Source: Thiovibrio frasassiensis (GTDB lineage Bacteria > Desulfobacterota > Desulfobulbia > Desulfobulbales > Desulfurivibrionaceae). From it: 64,000 nucleotides of DNA. Position 1 is the stretch's first letter, and the number at the start of each line of letters is the position of its first letter. The stretch spans positions 1,579,530 through 1,643,529 of the forward strand of contig NZ_JAPHEH010000001.1 in the NCBI RefSeq assembly GCF_029607905.1, read 5' to 3'. The notes under the pieces are model-generated. The model was not told the DNA's origin, did no database searches, and saw nothing but the letters and a program-made list of their open reading frames with translations. Shown here in pieces: positions 43,712 through 53,165 of this stretch. Position numbers and translations under genes: made by a program.

Positions 43712-44713
43712 ATGAGAAATTCTTATATTTCTGATCCTCCCCGCATCGCCGTTGTCATTCCAAGTTTTTGTGTCAAGAAGTACATCCTTGATGTCATATA
43801 TGGGATTGTGCCTGAGGTGTGGCGTATCTATGTAGTTGACGATAAGTGCCCTGAAGAGTCAGGAAGCTTTGTCGAAGTAAATTGTCGGGATCCGCGCGTC
43901 GTCGTGTTGCGGCACGAAAACAATCAAGGCGTAGGTGGTGCAGTGATGACGGGCTACCGTGCAGCTATTGCTGATGGAGCCGATGTAATCGTCAAAGTGG
44001 ACGGCGATGGTCAGATGGATCCTGCTTTGATTCCATGTTTTGTGGAACCTATTTTGGCTGGTGAGGCGGACTACACCAAAGGTAATAGGTTTTTTGACCT
44101 TGAGGAAATTCGTGTCATGCCTAGGGGGCGATTGTTCGGCAATGCATTGTTGTCCTTTATGACAAAACTTTCATCCGGTTATTGGGATTTGTTTGATCCT
44201 ACTAACGGATATACAGCAATTCACGCCGATGTAGCGCGTCATCTGCCGTTTCGGAAAATTAGTTGCGGTTATTTTTTTGAAACAGACATGTTGTTTCGGT
44301 TAAATACATTGCGCGCGGTGGTTGTGGATGTCCCAATGGATGCTAAATATGGTGATGAAGTGAGCAACTTGAATATTTTAAAAATTATTGGTGAGTTTCT
44401 CGGCAAGCATGCCAGGAATTTCATGAAGCGAATTTTTTATAATTATTATCTGCGCGACCTATCACTGGCGTCGATAGAGCTACCACTTGGGTTGGTTATG
44501 TTATTGGCTGGCACGAGTTTTGGTGTGTATCACTGGTTTGAGTCGGCACGAGAAGGTGTTGCAACACCAGCAGGTACGGTTATGCTGGCTTCCTTGCCGA
44601 TTCTCATGGGGTTACAACTTGTATTGGCATTTCTAGGTTATGACATCGCTTCAGTCCCACGTAGGCCGCGGCAAAGTGGATTTGCCGGGCGGCGCATACG
44701 GCACAAAGGGTAA
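43712..44713 (+). CDS. GT2 polyprenol-phosphate-sugar-synthase-like transferase
   Basis: A 333-residue family 2 transferase. RIAVVIPSFCVKKYILDVIY opens the GT-A fold; IYVVDDKCPEESG, NQGVGGAVMTGYRAAIADGA and VKVDGDGQMDPALIPCFVEP follow, the last carrying the DxD. Two C-terminal hydrophobic helices make it DPM1/GtrB-like. Such enzymes make polyprenyl-phosphate sugars for periplasmic GT-C transferases, which would suit the GT-C-like protein at 39744. Confidence 0.88.
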   Translation: MRNSYISDPPRIAVVIPSFCVKKYILDVIYGIVPEVWRIYVVDDKCPEESGSFVEVNCRDPRVVVLRHENNQGVGGAVMTGYRAAIADGADVIVKVDGDGQMDPALIPCFVEPILAGEADYTKGNRFFDLEEIRVMPRGRLFGNALLSFMTKLSSGYWDLFDPTNGYTAIHADVARHLPFRKISCGYFFETDMLFRLNTLRAVVVDVPMDAKYGDEVSNLNILKIIGEFLGKHARNFMKRIFYNYYLRDLSLASIELPLGLVMLLAGTSFGVYHWFESAREGVATPAGTVMLASLPILMGLQLVLAFLGYDIASVPRRPRQSGFAGRRIRHKG

Positions 44714-45042
44714 AGAAGTAAGAGGGTTGCTTGGTCTTTTGCGCGACCTGCTGCTCGACGACATGGATGTCAACGCAGCGGATTGATTCAAGCTGTATCC
44801 CAGAAGTCGTCTTGTAAATTTGAACAGGCCTATACGTCGAAAATCCTCTCGGAAAAAATAGGGGGCTGTGCAGTGCAAGTAAGTGCGTCCTGCTCCATGT
44901 CGCAGGCTTTGGGGATGGTATGAGGACGATTAACAAGCCGAGACAATAATGTTGATAGCATTGCCAATAATAGTATCATGTTAGATTTTTTTTCGGCAGT
45001 CAAGATAGATATTAATTTCATTCCTATAAAGGACAAATAACA
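44714..45042. other. 329-nt intergenic region
   Basis: No complete gene. The first 80 nt contain an open frame reading LLGLLRDLLLDDMDVNAAD before a stop, which looks like a decayed gene end but cannot be assigned. The last 20 nt provide the ribosome site (AAAGGA) of the radical SAM gene. Confidence 0.35.
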
Positions 45043-47364
45043 ATGGCAAAAATATTATTGTTATCTCCCCCCTATGTAGAGCTTTATGGTGATTTAAAAA
45101 AAGCTGCCGGAAGATATTTCCCTTTAGGTTTAGGTTATATCGCTTCTTATCTTATGAAATATGGTGGACACGAAGTCCAGTTATATGAGCCGGAAGCGCA
45201 GGGTTTAACCATGCATCGTATTCAAGAGGTTGTTCGGGAGTTCCAGCCAGATATAGTCGGAATAACCTGTTCAACCGCAAATTTTACACGGGCGATAGAG
45301 ATGGCACAACTGTGCAGAAACAACTCTCGTGCTAAAATTATCATCGGTGGGGTGCATGTGTCGGCTATTCCAGAGTATGTTATGTCGGAATATGCCGATT
45401 GGATAGATTGTGTGGTAGTTGGCGAAGGCGAGATAACAATGCTAGAACTTGTCGAGGCCTATCAGCGCAACTCCGACATTGGAGACATAGAAGGCATTGT
45501 GTATAATAAAAAGGATAAAATTGTTCGTAATGCGTGTCGGCCTTATATTGAAGATCTTGATAGTATCCCGTTTCCCGCGCGTCATCTTATCCCGCAGCAC
45601 CTTTTTTTCCCAAATATGCATAATGCTCGATATAGGAATTGTCTAACCATTCTCACCAGCAGGGGATGTCCCTTTAATTGTAGTTTTTGTGCAGCAAGGA
45701 TTGTTTCCGGAACACGATACAGAATGCATTCTGCTGAATATGTCCTAGAAGAAATGCAAATGTTGAAGAAAGATTATAATGCAAGGCAGTTGCTCATAAC
45801 AGATGACACTTTTACCATAAATCATCCCCGTCTTGAAAAAATATGCAAGGGTATGATTGATAAAAAACTTAATCTTAAGTGGTTTTGTTTCGCTCAGGTT
45901 ACCACCGTTAACCGAGAGATGCTGAGTTTAATGAAAAAAGCCGGCTGCTATAGTATAGGTTTCGGCTTAGAGTCTTCTGATGAGGAGATTTTGAGAAAGA
46001 TGGGCAAGCCGATTTCACCGGCTAGGTCAAAAGAAACCGTAAAGATCGCTAATCAAATCGGCCTTAAAACGCAGGCTTTCTATATTCTCGGTTCGTCAGG
46101 AGAAACAAGAACTCAAATGGCCGAGACAATAAAATTTTCACAGGAAGTTGATTCAACTCTTGCTTTTTACAACATGCTTGTCCCTTTCCCTGGGACAAAA
46201 GATTTTGATTTTTACTTTTCGTCGGTGCCCCTTAAAAGCATAAACTGGGAAAAATTTGTCGCTATTGGTGAAGATTGCGTGCTCAAGAATGCCGAGGTGT
46301 CTGGTCAAGAAATTGAAAACTTAATCAGTAAGGCAAATATTAAATATTATGCCAATCCTAGAAAAATTATAAATCTTCTTTTTCATATTCGGACATTATA
46401 TGAGTTTAAAAATTATTTAATGGGGGGAATTGCACTGTTTAGGCAACTTGCTAAATGGTCGCGTGAAAAGTCTGACACCAATGATAGTAATATTGTTGCG
46501 TATGAGAAAGAGAGTTGCAATATTTGTGGCAGCGACGACTACACAATTGTGTATCATTCTAATGTCGGTCTTACTAATCCTAGCATAGAAGATTATACTA
46601 GCACGGCAAACAAATACAGTGTGTACAATAATATTGTAAAATGTAAAAAATGTGGACTTGTATATATGAATCCACGTGATGTCGGGGTAATTGAACTATA
46701 TAAAGATGTAGTGGATAATGCTTATTTGGAAACTTGGCCGGAACGTGCCGAGACTTTTAATGATCACCTGAAGGTAATTGCTAAATATAAACCAGATGGG
46801 ATGCTTCTCGATATAGGATGTTATGCCGGAATTTTCTTAGACGAAGCTCAGAAAAGAGGATACCAGGTAGCTGGTATAGAGGCGTCCACCTGGGCTTCTA
46901 ATTACGCCCGGGAAAAAACAGGAGCGACGATTATTAACGCTAGTTGTAATGAAAAGCAGTTTTTCGCGACAGGGGAGTTTGATGTGGTAACTCTATGGGA
47001 TGTTGTCGAACATCTCGACAATCCATCGTTATGTTTCTCTAATATTTATAACTATCTAAAGCGTGAGGGTATAGTGGTTGTTACAACCCACGACATAGGC
47101 AGTGTTTTTGCAAGGATTATGGGTAAGCGGTATCCGTGGTTAATGAGGTTCCATCTCTACCACTTCACGCCGAAAACTTTATCGGCATTGCTATTAAAGA
47201 ATGGGTTTGAAGTTGTGCATACAGAGTTTTATTCAAAGAAATTTTCCCTTTCCTATCTTCTTAGCCGGGTGGGAATTAAAGCAAGAGGAGCATTGTTTAG
47301 GCGGATTGTTCTTCCTGTGAATACCGGAGATATGTTTATGTTAATTGCAAAAAAAATTATTTGA
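45043..47364 (+). CDS. B12-binding radical SAM protein fused to a methyltransferase
   Basis: A 773-residue fusion. Residues 1-150 form a cobalamin-binding-like domain (KILLLSPPYVELYGDLKK ... IIIGGVHVSA). Residues about 190-420 form a radical SAM barrel with CPFNCSFC (CxxxCxxC cluster site) and GFGLESSDEEILRKMG. Residues about 485-773 hold a zinc-ribbon-like pair (CNICGSDD and VKCKKCGLVYMNP), then a class I methyltransferase (MLLDIGCYAGIFLDEAQKRG, LWDVVEHLDNP, FTPKTLSALLLKNGF). The class B radical SAM half may methylate or rearrange unreactive carbons; the second half may methylate oxygen or nitrogen. No clear homologue of the whole fusion is known to me. Confidence 0.82.
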   Translation: MAKILLLSPPYVELYGDLKKAAGRYFPLGLGYIASYLMKYGGHEVQLYEPEAQGLTMHRIQEVVREFQPDIVGITCSTANFTRAIEMAQLCRNNSRAKIIIGGVHVSAIPEYVMSEYADWIDCVVVGEGEITMLELVEAYQRNSDIGDIEGIVYNKKDKIVRNACRPYIEDLDSIPFPARHLIPQHLFFPNMHNARYRNCLTILTSRGCPFNCSFCAARIVSGTRYRMHSAEYVLEEMQMLKKDYNARQLLITDDTFTINHPRLEKICKGMIDKKLNLKWFCFAQVTTVNREMLSLMKKAGCYSIGFGLESSDEEILRKMGKPISPARSKETVKIANQIGLKTQAFYILGSSGETRTQMAETIKFSQEVDSTLAFYNMLVPFPGTKDFDFYFSSVPLKSINWEKFVAIGEDCVLKNAEVSGQEIENLISKANIKYYANPRKIINLLFHIRTLYEFKNYLMGGIALFRQLAKWSREKSDTNDSNIVAYEKESCNICGSDDYTIVYHSNVGLTNPSIEDYTSTANKYSVYNNIVKCKKCGLVYMNPRDVGVIELYKDVVDNAYLETWPERAETFNDHLKVIAKYKPDGMLLDIGCYAGIFLDEAQKRGYQVAGIEASTWASNYAREKTGATIINASCNEKQFFATGEFDVVTLWDVVEHLDNPSLCFSNIYNYLKREGIVVVTTHDIGSVFARIMGKRYPWLMRFHLYHFTPKTLSALLLKNGFEVVHTEFYSKKFSLSYLLSRVGIKARGALFRRIVLPVNTGDMFMLIAKKII

Positions 47365-47814
47365 GAATGAGGCTGTTCAATAATGTGCTTTAAATTCAGC
47401 GGATTGATACCGAAACTATAAATGGAATAGGGATGGCCTAAATAATTTTATTTGAGAAAAAGTAGAGTTTTGGTTTTTATCGCGGGAAAGGGCTACCCTC
47501 ACCTGTTTGCTGGTACCCAGTAGATGAGGCTGTAGGTACCGATAAAGTTGACGAGTAAAGCACGCAACGCCGACTGTTAGAATATTTTGTTGCTAGGTGT
47601 AGTTAACCTTACTTGAGTCGGACCTCTGTTCTCTAGGTTGGATTATGTCTAAGACTGGCAGTTTCTTGGTGTGGTGGAACAAAAGCAAAGTGGCTTAACC
47701 CTTACCACCGCAAGGTGCGGAATGGACGATTAGGCCTCTGTTTTTTTCGACCGAAAACTGGAGGGGGTTGATGACGAAACAGAAGGTGAAATCTAAAACT
47801 GATAAGAGTGAAGC
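47365..47814. other. 450-nt region without a recognisable gene
   Basis: No frame with start, ribosome site and family resemblance is seen on either strand. A short palindrome, CCGCA-AGG-TGCGG, occurs near 47708. The base composition changes here from AT-rich (radical SAM gene) towards the more GC-rich genes downstream, so it may mark a recombination junction. Confidence 0.4.
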
Positions 47815-48876
47815 GTGAAATGTAAATTGTTCATCCACGCCACCAATATCCACCAAGGTGGTGGTTACTCTTTGTTGTCTGCTTTGCTTGATGCATGTCC
47901 AGGCGAACAGGAAGTTGTTGCATTGCTTGATAGGCGTATCCCGAAGCCAACCAATATCCCCGGAACTATGTTTATAAAATTTGTGCAGCCGTCTATCAGG
48001 CAACGGTTTTATGCTGAGTGGTGGCTATGGCAGAATGTGCGGTCGCAAGACACGGTGCTTTGTTTTGGGAATCTTCCGCCATTATTCAAGTTGCGTGGAC
48101 ATGTGATTGTATTTGTTCAGAATCGTTATCTGGTTGAGAGGGTGGCGCTGAGGAGTTTCTACATCAAAGCGAGGCTGCGTCTAGGCTTGGAACGTCTTTG
48201 GCTTTCTTGGAGGGCGGGCAATGTTGATGAATTTGTGGTGCAAACTCCATCCATGAGAACAGCCTTGCTGTCATCAGGTTGTGTGGTGAAACAACCTGTT
48301 CATGTTAGGCCATTTGTAAAAGTGTCAGGTGGCTACCAGCGAACAATGAGTCTGAAGCATGTCCGGCAAGATGGACACAAACGATACGATTTTTTTTACC
48401 CCGCGTCCGGTGATCCTCACAAAAATCATCGGCGGTTGGTTAAGGCTTGGTGTTTACTAGCAGAACAAGGCCTGTTTCCATCTTTGTGTCTGACGCTGGA
48501 TGCGAATGTATCATCGGAGTTGTGTATCTGGATAGACGAGCAGAAACTTCGCTATGGATTGAAATTGGAAAATGTCGGGTTTCTCCCTCATGACAAAGCT
48601 CTGTTGCTTTATGTTCAAGCGCGGGCATTGATCTATCCTTCATTATTTGAATCATTTGGATTGCCTTTGATTGAAGCAAGCCAGTCCTGCTTGCCTGTGC
48701 TGGCGGCGGAGCTTGATTATGTGCGTGATGTGCTCGACCCGGAGCAAACGTTCAACCCTGAGTCGTCCATATCCATCGTCAGGGCGGTGAAGCGTTTCTT
48801 GGGGGAGGGGGTGGGGCCTCTCCCGTTACTGGATGCTACGCAGTTTATGGCTTCTGTTTTAGGAAAGGTAGAATAG
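47815..48876 (+). CDS. GT4-type glycosyltransferase
   Basis: A 353-residue GT-B transferase. ATNIHQGGGYSLLSALLDA starts the acceptor domain. FFYPASGDPHKNHRRLVKAW and ALIYPSLFESFGLPLIEASQ (E-x7-E type motif) mark the nucleotide-sugar domain of family 4. It starts at GTG 47815 after AGAGTGA. The next gene starts two bases after its stop. Sugar specificity unknown. Confidence 0.88.
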   Translation: MKCKLFIHATNIHQGGGYSLLSALLDACPGEQEVVALLDRRIPKPTNIPGTMFIKFVQPSIRQRFYAEWWLWQNVRSQDTVLCFGNLPPLFKLRGHVIVFVQNRYLVERVALRSFYIKARLRLGLERLWLSWRAGNVDEFVVQTPSMRTALLSSGCVVKQPVHVRPFVKVSGGYQRTMSLKHVRQDGHKRYDFFYPASGDPHKNHRRLVKAWCLLAEQGLFPSLCLTLDANVSSELCIWIDEQKLRYGLKLENVGFLPHDKALLLYVQARALIYPSLFESFGLPLIEASQSCLPVLAAELDYVRDVLDPEQTFNPESSISIVRAVKRFLGEGVGPLPLLDATQFMASVLGKVE

Positions 48877-48877
48877 T

Positions 48878-50107
48878 TTGCAGGTTTTGATTGTTAGTCA
48901 ATATTTCTACCCGGAAAATTTCAGCATCAATGATGTTGCTGGCACTTTATTGGAAAAAGGCATTGAGGTTGAGGTTCTGACTGGCAAGCCGAACTATCCT
49001 TGTGGAGAAATATTCGCTGGTTACAGGGCATGGGGATGCCAACAAGATACTCATCGGGGTATTAATATCAACCGTATTCCAATATTGCCAAGAGGACGCG
49101 GAGGATGGTGGTTGGCTCTGAACTACCTGTCTTTCATTCTGGCTGGATTATTGTTCGCTCCCTGGATGTTGCGCAAAAAAAGATTCGATGTGATCTTTAT
49201 CTACGCACCTTCTCCGATACTTCAGGCAATTCCAGCGATCTTCCTTGGGTGGCTGAAGAGATGTCCGGTGGTGTTGTGGGTGCAGGACCTGTGGCCGGAA
49301 AGTCTGTCGGCGACGGGGTATGTGCGAAATAGGGCGGTACTTAAGCTGGTTGAGCGGGTGGTGCGTTTTATTTATCGCCATGTTGATTTGCTCTTGGTGC
49401 AGTCAAGGGCATTTGAGGGGCCGGTCTGTGCTTTGGCATCAGGTACACCCATCGAATATTGTCCTAACTCGGTGGGCGACACCTTTGCGATTTCCGCCAC
49501 TAATGAGACACCCTCAGTCGAGGGCCTTGGGGAAGGGTTTTCTGTGATGTTCGCCGGTAATATCGGTGCGGCGCAGGCTGTTGGGGTGATAGTTGAGGCC
49601 GCCTCCTTTTTGAGGGAATATGTGGACATTCATTTTGTTGTTTTGGGAGACGGGAGTTCTCGCGAATCGATGTTGAAGGAGGTGCGACAGCGTGGGCTGA
49701 CCAATCTTCATCTGCCAGGACGGTTCCCCGTGGAGACGATGCCTGGCTTTATGCAGAAAGCATCGGTGTTGTTGGTGACGCTCGCGGACCAGCCGATCTT
49801 TGCGGCGACTGTTCCCAACAAAGTGCAGGCATATATGGCGGCAGGTAAGCCGATCATTGCCTGTTTGAATGGCGAGGGTGCGCGTCTAGTCGTTGAAGCC
49901 AAGGCCGGATTGGCCATACCCGCAGAAGATTCGATGGCTTTGGCAGATGCGATCTTGTATCTATATAAGCATTCGCCCGAAGAACGTGCAAAAATGGGAG
50001 AGAATGGACGGAGGTATTACCAGGAGCACTTCGCCCATGATCGTTTGATTGACCAGTTAATCAGGCAGTTGTGCAGAGTGTCGCAGAGCGAAAAGGATAT
50101 TCCGTGA
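48878..50107 (+). CDS. GT4 glycosyltransferase, WbuB-like
   Basis: A 409-residue GT-B transferase. VLIVSQYFYPENFSINDVA and VLTGKPNYPCGEIFAGY match the WbuB type, which in E. coli O26 transfers L-FucNAc; WVQDLWPESL and FAGNIGAAQAVGVIVEAA are also typical. It starts at TTG 48878 and overlaps the next gene (GTGA). Directly downstream lie the genes for a UDP-6-deoxy-L-HexNAc donor, so that sugar is the likely substrate. Confidence 0.85.
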   Translation: MQVLIVSQYFYPENFSINDVAGTLLEKGIEVEVLTGKPNYPCGEIFAGYRAWGCQQDTHRGININRIPILPRGRGGWWLALNYLSFILAGLLFAPWMLRKKRFDVIFIYAPSPILQAIPAIFLGWLKRCPVVLWVQDLWPESLSATGYVRNRAVLKLVERVVRFIYRHVDLLLVQSRAFEGPVCALASGTPIEYCPNSVGDTFAISATNETPSVEGLGEGFSVMFAGNIGAAQAVGVIVEAASFLREYVDIHFVVLGDGSSRESMLKEVRQRGLTNLHLPGRFPVETMPGFMQKASVLLVTLADQPIFAATVPNKVQAYMAAGKPIIACLNGEGARLVVEAKAGLAIPAEDSMALADAILYLYKHSPEERAKMGENGRRYYQEHFAHDRLIDQLIRQLCRVSQSEKDIP

Positions 50108-50958
50108 AAGTATTGGTGATCGGCGCGAGCGGAATGATAGGCAGTACGTTCCTGCGCATCTTGAGCGAGAAAAATGATTGGAAAGTCTTCGGCACGGTTC
50201 GTGACAGAAGTGTGAAACGATTTTTTTCAGCTTTGGGCGGTGAGCGCCTGATATCGGGCGTTGATGTCCAACACCATGATTTATTGGTAAGGATTCTGGA
50301 TGAGATACGACCGGATGTGGTCGTCAATTGTGCTGGCTTGACTAAGCACAAACCGGACGCTGAAGATCCGCTGGTTTCCATTCCGATCAATACTTTGATG
50401 CCACACCGTCTTGCGGGGTTGTGCAAGCTAGTTGGTGCTCGCCTAATACATGTCAGCACGGACTGCATCTTCTCCGGAGAAAAAGGTGGATACGTCGAAA
50501 ATGATTTTGCCGATGCGCGCGATGTGTATGGGAAATCCAAGGCACTAGGCGAGGTGAATTATCCGCACGCCATTACATTGCGCACTTCGACCATAGGTCA
50601 TGAATTGCAAAGCCAATTCGGTCTGCTGGAGTGGTTCCTATTGCAAGAAAGGTGTTGTAAGGGGTATACTCGTGCCATTTTTTCCGGGTTGCCAACGGTG
50701 GTTTTTGCACAAGTCGTGCGTGATGTGGTAATCCCGCGCAAAGAGTTGTCTGGCGTTTATCATGTCGCAGCGCAGCCCATTTCCAAATACGACCTACTAA
50801 AATTGATTGCTGATGTGTATGGCAAAACGATCGATATTGTCCCGGATGAGCAGTTGGTGATTGACCGTTCACTCAATGCAGATCGTTTCCGGGATGTCAC
50901 GGGCTATGTCGCCCCAAGTTGGCCTGAATTGATCCAATTAATGCACACTTATAAATAG
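50104..50958 (+). CDS. RmlD-like UDP-sugar reductase (WbvR-like)
   Basis: A 284-residue extended SDR of the RmlD type. VLVIGASGMIGSTFLRIL is the NADPH loop, VVNCAGLTKHKPDAEDPL follows, and VSTDCIFSGEKGGYVE precedes the catalytic YGKSKALGEV (YxxxK). The start is GTG at 50104, with AAGGAT 6 nt upstream. At this length it matches the RmlD-like WbvR, rather than the longer CapF/FnlB reductase with its added cupin. That points to UDP-L-rhamnosamine and then UDP-L-quinovosamine rather than L-FucNAc. Confidence 0.8.
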   Translation: MKVLVIGASGMIGSTFLRILSEKNDWKVFGTVRDRSVKRFFSALGGERLISGVDVQHHDLLVRILDEIRPDVVVNCAGLTKHKPDAEDPLVSIPINTLMPHRLAGLCKLVGARLIHVSTDCIFSGEKGGYVENDFADARDVYGKSKALGEVNYPHAITLRTSTIGHELQSQFGLLEWFLLQERCCKGYTRAIFSGLPTVVFAQVVRDVVIPRKELSGVYHVAAQPISKYDLLKLIADVYGKTIDIVPDEQLVIDRSLNADRFRDVTGYVAPSWPELIQLMHTYK

Positions 50959-50970
50959 GTTTGACCCGTT

Positions 50971-51981
50971 ATGTTTAATGATAAAGTATTAATGATCACC
51001 GGTGGCACGGGCTCTTTCGGGAATACTGTGCTTAAGCGTTTCCTTTCGACGGATGTACGTGAGATTCGGATCTTTAGCCGCGATGAGAAGAAGCAGGAAG
51101 AGATGCGCATTGCTTTGAATGACCAGAAGTTGAAATTTTATATCGGGGATGTTCGGGATTACGACAGCATCTACCAAGCCTTGAAGGGCGTGGATTATGT
51201 GTTCCATGCGGCAGCGTTGAAGCAGGTGCCGTCATGCGAGTTCTATCCTATGGAAGCGGTGCGCACCAATGTGTTGGGCACTGAAAATGTGATGAACGCC
51301 GCGACAGCCAATGGCGTCGCGCGCCTAGTGCTGCTCAGTACGGACAAAGCGGTGTATCCCATCAACGCGATGGGGATCTCCAAAGCGATGGCAGAGAAAC
51401 TGATGGTCGCTAAAGCGCGCATGCAGCGTGAAGGGGAGACGGTATTTTGTGCGACGCGTTACGGCAATGTTATGGCTTCGCGGGGTTCGGTTATTCCCCT
51501 GTTCGTCTCACAGCTCCGGGAAGGTAAGGCGCTCACGGTCACCGATCCGAACATGACCCGGTTCTTGATGTCGCTGGAAGATTCCGTGGATCTGGTGCTG
51601 TACGCCTTTGCCCACGCGAAGCAGGGGGATATCTTCGTGCAGAAGGCCCCAGCTTCCACCGTTGCCGAACTGGCACAGGCCTTGAAAGAGATCTTCGGCA
51701 AGGGCAATCCGATCCGGGTCATCGGGACCCGCCATGGTGAAAAGTTGTATGAATCGCTCATTTCACGTGAAGAGATGGCGCATGCCAAAGACCTGGGTGG
51801 CTATTACCGAATCCCGGCTGACAACCGCGACCTCAATTACGCAAAGTATTTCAGCGAGGGGGAGGAAAATATCTCCCGTCAGGATGACTATACCTCACAC
51901 AACACGGAACGTTTGACTGTCGAGCAGGTCAAAGCCTTGTTGGTGAACCTGGATTTCATCAAGGAAGAATTCAATGTTTAA
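50971..51981 (+). CDS. UDP-GlcNAc 4,6-dehydratase/5-epimerase (WbvB/FnlA type)
   Basis: A 336-residue SDR of the FlaA1/CapE group. LMITGGTGSFGNTVLKRFL is the cofactor loop, HAAALKQVPSCEFYPMEA the substrate region, and STDKAVYPINAMGISKAMAE holds the D-K and MxxxK motif typical of this group. RYGNVMASRGSVIPLF and TRFLMSLEDSVDLV are conserved. It turns UDP-GlcNAc into 4-keto-6-deoxy-L-sugars, the first step of the L-FucNAc or L-QuiNAc branch, and is coupled to genes on both sides. Confidence 0.9.
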   Translation: MFNDKVLMITGGTGSFGNTVLKRFLSTDVREIRIFSRDEKKQEEMRIALNDQKLKFYIGDVRDYDSIYQALKGVDYVFHAAALKQVPSCEFYPMEAVRTNVLGTENVMNAATANGVARLVLLSTDKAVYPINAMGISKAMAEKLMVAKARMQREGETVFCATRYGNVMASRGSVIPLFVSQLREGKALTVTDPNMTRFLMSLEDSVDLVLYAFAHAKQGDIFVQKAPASTVAELAQALKEIFGKGNPIRVIGTRHGEKLYESLISREEMAHAKDLGGYYRIPADNRDLNYAKYFSEGEENISRQDDYTSHNTERLTVEQVKALLVNLDFIKEEFNV

Positions 51982-53101
51982 GATTATGACCATCGTCGGG
52001 ACGCGTCCTGAACTGATCAAGATGAGCCGGGTGATTGCCGAGTTCGACCGATACACCAAGCATATTTTGGTCCACACCGGACAAAACTACGATTACGAGC
52101 TGAATCAGCTGTTTTTCGAGGATTTGGATATCCGTAAGCCGGATTATTTTCTTGAGGCGGTGGGCGAGAACGTTGCACAGACCATCGCGCGGGTGATCGA
52201 GAAATCCGATGCGGTCATGGAAAAAGAAAAGCCGGATGCAGTCATGTTGTATGGCGACACCAACTCCTGCCTGGCCGTTATCGCCGCCAAGCGCCGCAAA
52301 ATTCCGGTATTCCACATGGAGGCGGGCAACCGTTGCTTCGATCAGCGCGTGCCTGAAGAACTGAACCGCAAGGTGTTGGATCACTTGAGCGACATCAATC
52401 TTGTGTTGACCGAGCATGCCCGTCGTTATTTGATCGCCGAGGGGATCCGCCCCGAAACCATCATCAAGACCGGTTCGCACATGCGTGAAGTGCTGGATTT
52501 TTACATGCCGAAGATCCAGACCTCGGATGTGTTGCAGCGAATGGGTCTGGAAGCGAACAAGTTCTTTATCGTGAGCGCGCATCGGGAAGAGAACGTTGAT
52601 ACCCCGCAGAATCTGGTGGATATGGTCGAAACGCTTAATTCGCTGGCGGAAACTTACAACTGCCCCGTTATCGTCTCCACGCATCCGCGCACTAAAAAGC
52701 GTTTGGATGCCTTGGAATTGGGGCAACTCAACCCGCAGATCAAATTCCTCAAGCCGTTCGGGTTTTGCGACTACATCAAATTGCAAATGGAGGCGTTGTG
52801 CGTTGTGTCCGACAGCGGGACGATTACTGAGGAAGGCTCGCTGCTCAACCTGCCTGCGGTCACCATCCGCAATGCACATGAACGGCCGGAGGGGATGGAC
52901 GTGGGGACGCTTATCATGAGCGGGTTAAAGAGAGAGCGGGTGTTGGATGCGGTGCGCGTCATCATCGCCCAGCATGACAAGATCAGACGCGTGATGCGGC
53001 CGGTCCAGGATTACGAGGCAGGCGTGGTGTCCAAGCAATTGCTGCGAATTGTGCTGAGTTACGTCGATTATGTAAACCGCACCGTCTGGTCACGCTGGTG
53101 A
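51974..53101 (+). CDS. UDP-HexNAc 2-epimerase (WbvD/FnlC type)
   Basis: A 375-residue non-hydrolysing 2-epimerase of the WecB family. MTIVGTRPELIKMSRVIAEF is the start signature, VHTGQNYDYELNQLFFEDL follows, and VMLYGDTNSCLAVIAAK, HMEAGNRCFDQRVPEELNRK and VSDSGTITEEGSLLNLP are all diagnostic. It completes the L-6-deoxy-HexNAc pathway after the dehydratase and the reductase. It overlaps the dehydratase gene by 8 nt. Confidence 0.92.
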   Translation: MFKIMTIVGTRPELIKMSRVIAEFDRYTKHILVHTGQNYDYELNQLFFEDLDIRKPDYFLEAVGENVAQTIARVIEKSDAVMEKEKPDAVMLYGDTNSCLAVIAAKRRKIPVFHMEAGNRCFDQRVPEELNRKVLDHLSDINLVLTEHARRYLIAEGIRPETIIKTGSHMREVLDFYMPKIQTSDVLQRMGLEANKFFIVSAHREENVDTPQNLVDMVETLNSLAETYNCPVIVSTHPRTKKRLDALELGQLNPQIKFLKPFGFCDYIKLQMEALCVVSDSGTITEEGSLLNLPAVTIRNAHERPEGMDVGTLIMSGLKRERVLDAVRVIIAQHDKIRRVMRPVQDYEAGVVSKQLLRIVLSYVDYVNRTVWSRW

Positions 53102-53165
53102 ACGCTCACCTGACGGCTATGTTGCTGACTGGAGTTAGGGTGAATCTTTATTGCGAGGTGTTATC

